From positions 186,001 through 250,000 of the forward strand of contig CAZHIQ010000002.1 of NCBI GenBank assembly GCA_964532595.1: a stretch of 64,000 nucleotides of DNA, given 5' to 3'. The position numbers were made by a program, and so were the translations under genes. The stretch comes from Chryseosolibacter sp964532595. Its GTDB lineage: Bacteria > Bacteroidota > Bacteroidia > Cytophagales > Cyclobacteriaceae. This document shows positions 58,408 to 64,000 of the stretch, piece after piece (position 1 is the stretch's first letter; each line of letters starts with the position of its first letter). Below the pieces are notes generated by a model. It did no database searches, was not told the DNA's origin, and saw only the letters and a list, made by a program, of their open reading frames with translations.

Positions 58408-59714
58408 GCGGGGATATAGAACGGTGAATAAACCGGCTCCTGGAATTCTTCTTCCCGAATGGATGAGAATACGAATCCGCTGATAACCTTTGGATAAAAG
58501 TAGGTAGACTTCTGCGGCAGGGTGTAGCCACTATCGCAAACGGTCTTCACGTCATCAATAGAGACAGGGTTGGTAATGATCGCCAATTGGGCCTCACCCT
58601 GAATAACTTTGCGAAGGCAGTCCGCAAAACTTCTGTCGAAAGAAAGATGCTCGGAGCGGCGTTGGTCCTTACCCGCGATACCCAGTGCTTTCTCGATGAT
58701 GAAGTAATGGAGTACGGTGAGATCAAGTTGTTGAATCACTGGTGGAAAAGGCCACTTCATTCGTTCCATTGACTCCGGCTTGAGTCGTAATTTAAAACAT
58801 CTGTCCTTCATCATGATGCCGAAAGCCCGTGGTTTTCCCGCGATAACTTCATGTAATGTATCACTGTCTTCCACCGGCTTAATAGTGAAGTCTTCAGCAA
58901 GACTGCTCATAACGGCGTCGACATCGAAATGACGTAAGCCTGAAATTATCCGGTGCGTTGGTAAAATCTTCAAATCATCCGACTCCGTGTTACTCAGGTA
59001 CATAAGATGATAGTTGAAGCCGCGGGAGGTTTCGCCCGGAAACTGCTTCAGCATCTTCTTTTTATACAGTAAAGATCCTTCGTAGCGGTGGTGTCCATCG
59101 GCCAGAATGATTCGTTTGGTTTTCAATACTTCGATGAAGCGTCGGATGATCGCAGCATCGTGGATAACGGCCAGCACATCTCGCACGCCCTGATAGTCTT
59201 CCGTTTCGAGAAGGGGGCGCGTCATAGCTTCGTCCATAAAGGGTTCCAACTCATGCGCCGGATCGGTGTAAAGTCCGTGTGTCGGACTGGTATGGAGTTG
59301 CGTGTGTTCGAGCAGTTCTACCCGGTCGTTTACAGACGAAGGCATTGTGTTTTCATGCCGGCGTATTACGCCTTCTTCCCAGTCATAGGTTCGTATGTGA
59401 CATATAAACCCCTTTCGGCAATACGTTGCCGGATCTCCCGCGATGTTGAAGTACTGATAGTACACGTATATAGCAGGAAGTGGGTCTTGTATCAATACGC
59501 TGTCTTCTTTCCATTCTGCCAACGTTTTGGCTGCGCGTTGCGCGGCGTCGGGTGGCTGAGGCGAAGTAAGATGAATGCTGTTGTATGGATAATGATAAAG
59601 CGCCGAGCGTTGTTTTTCTGAGATCACATCGAAGAGTGGCGCCATCAATTCGTCAGGGTTGCCCAAGAGATCGGGGTGATATCGCCAGGGTCGGATGGGT
59701 AGAATGTCAGCCAT
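58404..59714 (-). CDS. DUF1015 family protein
   Basis: A 436-residue soluble protein of the DUF1015 family. The start MADILPIRPWRYHPDL, the middle RHENTMPSSVNDRVELLEHT, the ILADGHHRYEGSLLYKK motif and the C-terminal STYFYPKVISGFVF are family hallmarks. Some relatives are encoded near serine-biosynthesis genes; a role as a phosphatase or kinase regulator has been suggested, without proof that I can rely on. The ATG at 59714 is preferred over one two codons upstream. It is coupled to maf by ATGA. Confidence 0.93.
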   Translation of the reverse strand: MADILPIRPWRYHPDLLGNPDELMAPLFDVISEKQRSALYHYPYNSIHLTSPQPPDAAQRAAKTLAEWKEDSVLIQDPLPAIYVYYQYFNIAGDPATYCRKGFICHIRTYDWEEGVIRRHENTMPSSVNDRVELLEHTQLHTSPTHGLYTDPAHELEPFMDEAMTRPLLETEDYQGVRDVLAVIHDAAIIRRFIEVLKTKRIILADGHHRYEGSLLYKKKMLKQFPGETSRGFNYHLMYLSNTESDDLKILPTHRIISGLRHFDVDAVMSSLAEDFTIKPVEDSDTLHEVIAGKPRAFGIMMKDRCFKLRLKPESMERMKWPFPPVIQQLDLTVLHYFIIEKALGIAGKDQRRSEHLSFDRSFADCLRKVIQGEAQLAIITNPVSIDDVKTVCDSGYTLPQKSTYFYPKVISGFVFSSIREEEFQEPVYSPFYIPA

Positions 59715-59784
59715 GAGCAAAGGGATTATTATGCCCCGCTAAGCAAACGACGCCGCGGAAGGAGCCAAAATTAAGAGAAATTGC

Positions 59785-61281
59785 TCAACGCAGCCGGTTT
59801 TTTTTCCAGCGACTTTCTGTCGGAGGATTTGTACCCGCCACCGCTGTGGGGCGTTTGCGTTCGCGCAGAGCCACGGCCAACACGGCGGCAATATGCAGTT
59901 CATCAAGATCAATTTCGCCGGATTGTAAAGAAGAGGGGGTGAAGTACTTCTCAACAAAGTTCGTATCGAAGTTGCCGGAAACAAAAGCGTCGTGTTGCAT
60001 TACGAATTTACAGAAACCAAGGGTCGTCTGCACGCCGGTTACTTCGTATTCGTCGATGGCGCGTATCATCTTTTGTATCGCCTCGTTTCTATCACTTCCG
60101 TGGCAGATGAGCTTTGCAATCATCGGGTCATAGTATAGCGGGATATCCATACCTTGTTCAAATCCATCGTCAACGCGAATACCATGACCCTGGGGGCGTC
60201 GATACGTCTTAAGCGTGCCGATGTCGGGCAGGAAGTTGTTGGCTGGGTCTTCTGCATAGACGCGGGCTTCGATGGCGTGACCGCGAAGCTGTATGTCTTC
60301 TTGCGAAAAAGGAATCTTGCCTCCTGCGGCGACATGAATTTGTAGTTTAACGAGGTCGAGGCCTGTGACAGCCTCTGTGACAGGGTGTTCAACCTGCAGT
60401 CGGGTATTCATTTCGAGAAAATAGAAATCGAGATTTTCGTCGAGTATGAACTCTACTGTTCCGGCGTTGACGTAACCGCACGCGCGGGCTACGTTAACAG
60501 CGGCCTCGCCCATCTGTCGCCGTTTTTCGGGCGTAAGGACGGAGGAAGGGGCTTCTTCAATGACTTTCTGGTGGCGGCGCTGAATAGAGCATTCGCGTTC
60601 GAATAAATGGACGACATTGCCGTGAATGTCACCAAATATCTGAAACTCGATATGCCGGGGTCGGGTAACGTACTTTTCGATAAAGACCGATCCGTCGCCA
60701 AACGCCGAAGACGCCTCACCGATAGCCCGTTCCATTTGCGTTTCGAACTCACTTTCATTCTCCACTATCCGCATCCCTTTTCCGCCGCCACCTGCGCTGG
60801 CCTTTATCAGCACGGGGTAGCCGATGTTGGCAGCGATCTGACGAGCCTGGTCAACATCCGTAATTGGTTCGGTCGTTCCCGGAACCAGGGGAACGTTGTA
60901 TTTCTGCACGGCGGTTTTCGCTGCAAGCTTGCTGCCCATGAGGGCTATGGACTCCGGTGAGGGGCCGATAAAGACGATTCCGGCGGCGCGGCAGGCCGAG
61001 GCGAAGGCCGCATTCTCCGAAAGAAATCCGTACCCCGGATGAATTGCATCGGCGCCGGTTGCCTGAGCCGCTTCGATGATTTTGTCACTGCGGAGGTAGG
61101 ATTCTGCCGAAGCGGCCGGTCCGATACAGATCGATTCATCGGCATATCTTACATGCAAGGCATTGCGATCAGCTTCGCTGAAAACTCCCACCGTGGCGAT
61201 TCCCATTTCACGGGCACTGCGAATAATGCGCAGGGCAATCTCGCCGCGGTTAGCAACAAGGATTTTCTTGAGTTTTGTCAT
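59785..61281 (-). CDS. accC: Biotin carboxylase subunit of an acyl-CoA carboxylase
   Basis: A 498-residue biotin carboxylase, which attaches CO2 to biotin on a carrier protein using ATP. The N-terminal KKILVANRGEIALRIIRSAREMGI, HPGYGFLSENAAFA, the ATP-grasp GGGGKGMR loop and catalytic EMNTRLQVEHPVTE are intact. Compared with E. coli AccC (about 449 residues) it has a 50-residue C-terminal extension, basic at the end (SRWKKNRLR), and no biotin-carrier domain. It could serve acetyl-CoA or propionyl-CoA carboxylase; neither accB nor a carboxyltransferase is nearby, so I cannot decide. Confidence 0.95.
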   Translation of the reverse strand: MTKLKKILVANRGEIALRIIRSAREMGIATVGVFSEADRNALHVRYADESICIGPAASAESYLRSDKIIEAAQATGADAIHPGYGFLSENAAFASACRAAGIVFIGPSPESIALMGSKLAAKTAVQKYNVPLVPGTTEPITDVDQARQIAANIGYPVLIKASAGGGGKGMRIVENESEFETQMERAIGEASSAFGDGSVFIEKYVTRPRHIEFQIFGDIHGNVVHLFERECSIQRRHQKVIEEAPSSVLTPEKRRQMGEAAVNVARACGYVNAGTVEFILDENLDFYFLEMNTRLQVEHPVTEAVTGLDLVKLQIHVAAGGKIPFSQEDIQLRGHAIEARVYAEDPANNFLPDIGTLKTYRRPQGHGIRVDDGFEQGMDIPLYYDPMIAKLICHGSDRNEAIQKMIRAIDEYEVTGVQTTLGFCKFVMQHDAFVSGNFDTNFVEKYFTPSSLQSGEIDLDELHIAAVLAVALRERKRPTAVAGTNPPTESRWKKNRLR

Positions 61282-61405
61282 ACAGGTCCATTTCCCCCGG
61301 CGCCCGGGTGCTGAAATCTAGGGAAATTTTACTTCTTTTGGTTCGAATACATGTCGCGCAGTAACGGCCTTTGGACTGAGGCCGCCATCGAATCGCTTTT
61401 TTCAC

Positions 61406-61413
61406 TATTTTTG
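61406..61413 (+). promoter_or_regulatory. Candidate -7 box TATTTTTG of the AONS-family gene
   Basis: An exact match to TAnnTTTG, 22 bases before the ATG at 61436. No clear -33 at standard spacing. Confidence 0.35.
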
Positions 61414-61435
61414 CCGCAATTATTTAACCGCAAGT

Positions 61436-62692
61436 ATGGTAGATCTGTTTGACAAGCTTAAGATGGAGGCCGGTCCGCTGGCGAAATATTCCCACCTTCC
61501 TGACGACTATTTTTTCTTTCCGAAACTGGAGGGGGAAATCGGACCGCGTATGCAGTTTAATGGGCGGACGGTGCTCAACTGGAGTCTGAATAATTACCTG
61601 GGACTAGCGAATCACCCCGAGGTTCGAAAAGCCGATGCAGATGCGGCGGCGCAGTACGGGCTGGCTTCGCCGATGGGCGCCCGTATGATGTCAGGAAACT
61701 CGGTTCACCACCTTGCGCTCGAGAGCGAACTGGCTAGCTTCATCGCAAAAGAAGACGTAATGCTTCTCAACTTCGGCTACCAGGGAGTCCTTTCGATCAT
61801 TGATGCTCTGGTTGACCGTAAAGACGTAATTGTCTACGACGCTGAGTCGCACGCGTGTATTATTGACGGCGTTAGGCTTCACATGGGCAAACGCTTCGTT
61901 TACACGCACAACGATATGGAAAGCCTGGAGAAACAACTGCAACGGGCTACGAAGCTGGCTGAGGAAACGGGCGGAGGTATTCTCGTTATTACGGAGGGTG
62001 TTTTCGGGATGTCGGGTGCACAGGGCGACCTCAAAGGAGTTGTTGAACTCAAGAAAAAATACAAGTTCCGCCTCTTTGTCGACGACGCACACGGATTCGG
62101 AACAATGGGTAAAACCGGTGCCGGAACCGGGGAGGAGCAAGGCGTTCAGGATCAGATTGACCTTTATTTCTCTACCTTCGCCAAGTCGATGGCAAGCATC
62201 GGTGCTTTTGTAGGAGGCGATAAACGAATTATCAAGTACCTGCGCTACAGCGTCCGGTCACAGATATACGCCAAGTCGTTGCCCATGCCTTTGGTGTTGG
62301 GTGCCTTGAAGCGTCTCGAGCTTTTGAAGTCACGTCCTGAAATGCGTGAAAATCTCTGGACCATCGTAAATGCGGTTCAAAACGGATTGCGTGAGCGTGG
62401 CTTTACCATTGGTAATACAAACTCTCCTGTGACGCCTGTTTTGTTCAAAGGGGGAGTTGGCGAGGCTGCCAACATGGCAATGGATCTGCGCGAAAACTTT
62501 AACATTTTCTGCTCAGTTGTTATCTATCCGGTTGTTCCTAAGGATGTTATCATGTTCCGAATTATCCCGACGGCAAGCCATACACTGGCCGATGTGGAGG
62601 AGACTTTGACAGCATTCTCGGCACTGAAGGATAAGCTTGACAGCGGATTTTACCGGCAGGAAGCTCTTGTGTCAGTAACTAAAGCCGGTTAA
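61436..62692 (+). CDS. PLP-dependent alpha-oxoamine synthase, probably serine palmitoyltransferase
   Basis: A 418-residue fold-type I PLP enzyme of the alpha-oxoamine synthase family. Landmarks are LNWSLNNYLGLANHPEV, the PLP-stacking H139 in ESHACIIDG, DDAHGFG with D216 and H219, and the Schiff-base lysine K250 in STFAKSMAS. Members make sphinganine, 2-amino-3-ketobutyrate, 8-amino-7-oxononanoate or aminolevulinate. In Bacteroidota, sphingolipid-type membrane lipids make serine palmitoyltransferase the most likely role. The length (418) and the acidic N-terminal extension differ a little from the Sphingobacterium enzyme. The histone-like gene follows 85 bases downstream. Confidence 0.9.
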   Translation: MVDLFDKLKMEAGPLAKYSHLPDDYFFFPKLEGEIGPRMQFNGRTVLNWSLNNYLGLANHPEVRKADADAAAQYGLASPMGARMMSGNSVHHLALESELASFIAKEDVMLLNFGYQGVLSIIDALVDRKDVIVYDAESHACIIDGVRLHMGKRFVYTHNDMESLEKQLQRATKLAEETGGGILVITEGVFGMSGAQGDLKGVVELKKKYKFRLFVDDAHGFGTMGKTGAGTGEEQGVQDQIDLYFSTFAKSMASIGAFVGGDKRIIKYLRYSVRSQIYAKSLPMPLVLGALKRLELLKSRPEMRENLWTIVNAVQNGLRERGFTIGNTNSPVTPVLFKGGVGEAANMAMDLRENFNIFCSVVIYPVVPKDVIMFRIIPTASHTLADVEETLTAFSALKDKLDSGFYRQEALVSVTKAG

Positions 62693-62777
62693 AAAACGCC
62701 TTTTTAGTGGAATTTTAAGGTTTTAAGATTATTTTGGCGTAGAGAAACCAATTACCAAATCTTAACAATTTATAGAA

Positions 62778-62957
62778 ATGCAAAAGTTTGAAGAGCTCAA
62801 AAGCCTCATTGCTTCTTTGGAAGTCGATGCCGACAAGTTTTACAACAAGGGCAATAGCGCAGCCGGCACCCGCGTAAGAAAGGGAATGCAGGATCTCAAG
62901 AACCTGGCTCAAGCCATCCGCGCAGAGGTTCAGGAGATTAAGAACAAAGCGGCCTAA
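62778..62957 (+). CDS. Histone H1-like (Hc1-family) DNA-binding protein, core only
   Basis: A 59-residue protein, too short for most gene finders, reading from the ATG at 62778 (MQKFEELKSLIASLEVDADK). It matches the N-terminal part of Bacteroidota Hc1/H1-like histones, which share the pattern KFxxxK, DAxKFYNKGN, AAGTRVRKGMQDLK and LAQAIRAEVQEIKNK. These proteins condense DNA. Usual members carry a Lys/Ala-rich C-terminal tail after the core; here the frame stops at KNKAA, so the tail is absent. Its terminator is shared with dapA. A separate 25-residue Lys/Ala peptide gene at 28153 encodes something very like the missing tail. Confidence 0.88.
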   Translation: MQKFEELKSLIASLEVDADKFYNKGNSAAGTRVRKGMQDLKNLAQAIRAEVQEIKNKAA

Positions 62958-62980
62958 CCGGGTCTTCCTTTAAGCTATCA

Positions 62981-63019
62981 AAAACAAGGGATAACCTTTT
63001 CGGTTATCCCTTGTTTTTT
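62981..63019. terminator. Bidirectional terminator shared by the histone-like gene and dapA
   Basis: A 16-bp perfect stem (62981-62996 with 63002-63017), a 5-base loop, and T-tracts on both strands. The dapA stop codon at 63004-63006 lies inside the right arm, so the last dapA codons form part of the hairpin. Confidence 0.92.
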
Positions 63020-63879
63020 GCGTAGTGCGCATGTATCTGTTCGCGTAGCTCAGGCGATGCTTCCGCCAGCGGCAAGCGAACGTTATCGCCGCATATACCC
63101 ATTTTGGAGAGCAGTACCTTCAGGCCTACGGGATTGCCCTCGGCATACATGAGAGGATGGATGTCGAGTAGTTTAAAGGCCTCGCGACTGGCCTTAACGA
63201 AGTCCCCCCCCTGCGCATGATCCTTTATCTTCCTGAAAATCGTCGGGTAAGCATTCGCGAGCACCGAGATAACGCCACGTCCCCCGAGTGCATAAAGGGG
63301 AACCGTATACATATCATCACCGGAAATTAACAAAAAATCCTTCGGCATGTCGCGTGCAATGAGCATGCACTGCTCCATATTGCCGGATGCCTCCTTCACG
63401 CCCAAGATGTTCTTGTGGGTGGCAAGGCGCAACGTTGTAGCTGCAGAAATATTAGACGATGTGCGCCCGGGAACATTGTAGAGAATGACGGGGACGGGCG
63501 AGGCGTCTGCAATGGCGGTGTAATGCCGGAATATACCTTCCTGCGAGGGCTTGTTATAATACGGGCTTACTGATAGAATCGCAGTGACGTCGGTAAGATC
63601 CGATTCCCGAATTGCGTCGAGCACTTGTTGTGTGTTGTTTCCGCCGACACCATAAACAATAGGTAGCTTCTTGGTGTTGTTCTGCCGCACAAAGTCGAGT
63701 ATTTCCTTTTTCTCCTCCTTCGTAACAGTGCTGGACTCACCGGTAGTGCCCATAACGACGTAATAGTCGACACCTTTTCCGGTGTGTTGGAGAAGTTTTT
63801 TTAGTCCTTTAAAATCAACTTCGCCTGAATCGGTGAATGGCGTAACAAGAGCAACTCCGGTACCGTATAGCTTCTTCAT
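63004..63879 (-). CDS. dapA: 4-hydroxy-tetrahydrodipicolinate synthase DapA
   Basis: DapA condenses pyruvate with aspartate semialdehyde in lysine and diaminopimelate synthesis. The 291-residue product has MGTTGESST (residues 43-51, with T45 and T46), Y134 and R139 in ILYNVPGRTSSN, and the Schiff-base lysine K162 in GVKEASGN, the full catalytic set. I start at the ATG at 63879 (MKKLYGTGVALVTPF); four codons further upstream are open but unmatched. Part of the stop region forms a terminator arm. An unfinished gene on the same strand lies upstream. Confidence 0.97.
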   Translation of the reverse strand: MKKLYGTGVALVTPFTDSGEVDFKGLKKLLQHTGKGVDYYVVMGTTGESSTVTKEEKKEILDFVRQNNTKKLPIVYGVGGNNTQQVLDAIRESDLTDVTAILSVSPYYNKPSQEGIFRHYTAIADASPVPVILYNVPGRTSSNISAATTLRLATHKNILGVKEASGNMEQCMLIARDMPKDFLLISGDDMYTVPLYALGGRGVISVLANAYPTIFRKIKDHAQGGDFVKASREAFKLLDIHPLMYAEGNPVGLKVLLSKMGICGDNVRLPLAEASPELREQIHAHYAKNKG

Positions 63880-63933
63880 CTCGTTCCTCAATAGAGAATC
63901 AATAATATTTAAAATTCAAATGGAAACTGGTGT

Positions 63934-64000
63934 TCAACGCAGTGACTTCATGTACTTGTACATGTCGTCTATAAAGCTGGCGGAATCACCGCGGCTTTCG
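63934..64000 (-). CDS. C-terminal end of an unidentified gene
   Basis: The last 67 bases read on the minus strand as 21 residues followed by TGA (ending SASFIDDMYKYMKSLR). The reading frame runs off the right edge. The helical, charged sequence looks like a real protein end and lies 54 bases upstream of dapA on the same strand, so it may share its transcript. The product cannot be identified from this fragment. Confidence 0.5.
   Translation of the reverse strand, partial: ESRGDSASFIDDMYKYMKSLR

Noticed and set aside
61282..61435. GC-rich palindrome-like sequence between accC and the AONS-family gene
   Set aside because: The match is short and interrupted, with no T-tract; the region only needs to hold two divergent promoters.

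Overview
The window is a 64 kb piece of a Bacteroidota chromosome, most likely order Cytophagales (inference). The supporting evidence is a SusC/RagA-type TonB-dependent receptor, two proteins with type IX secretion (T9SS) sorting domains, a DUF5103 T9SS plug protein, a DUF3276 PUR-family protein, a BlaI/M56-TonB pair, an Hc1-like histone, and several -7 promoter boxes of the Bacteroidota form TAnnTTTG. Base composition looks close to 50% GC by eye. Genes are tightly packed, no stretch over 300 bases is empty, and I saw no tRNA, rRNA, insertion sequence, prophage or CRISPR array.

Layout. 1-5 kb: the start of a SusC-like receptor (runs off the left edge) and smc, both on the minus strand. 5.2-14.3 kb: a small membrane-anchored protein, a small secreted protein, and a 2659-residue secreted adhesin-like protein with eleven alternating tandem repeats and a type B T9SS sorting domain. 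14.3-18.5 kb: a LuxC-like acyl-CoA reductase divergent from a 2[4Fe-4S] ferredoxin, a DUF58 protein, a PUR-family protein and the GTPase YchF. 18.6-23.2 kb: a stand-alone Cas6-like protein, the T9SS plug lipoprotein, and an ECF sigma factor overlapping an anti-sigma-like protein that carries its own C-terminal beta-barrel. 23-28 kb: an ABC-F ATPase, a three-gene secreted-protein set (DUF2911, unknown, DUF1080), dCMP deaminase and a 25-residue Lys/Ala peptide gene. 28.3-35 kb: a minus-strand run DUF1800, DUF1501 (Tat-like signal plus T9SS tail), beta-barrel, lipoprotein, murB.

35-53 kb is mostly housekeeping: HMG-CoA lyase-like protein, dprA, MerR regulator, CapA-like phosphoesterase, two translationally coupled M23 peptidases, alaS, gatB, a TlpA-like lipoprotein, the M56/BlaI pair with an operator-like dyad, DUF4159, thyA, a serine dehydratase beta subunit, and a TolC/adaptor pair without its pump. 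53-64 kb: inorganic pyrophosphatase, four glycosyltransferases, Maf, DUF1015, a biotin carboxylase, a serine-palmitoyltransferase-like enzyme, a 59-residue histone H1-like gene, dapA, and the tail of one further gene.

The observations most worth a second look are: (1) a possibly split Hc1 histone, with the core domain and the Lys/Ala tail encoded as separate small genes; (2) the orphan Cas6 with no CRISPR context; (3) the single-chain anti-sigma/beta-barrel protein that would span the envelope; (4) the strict B-A-B-A alternation of repeats in the giant adhesin; (5) a Tat-type signal combined with a T9SS tail on the DUF1501 protein.
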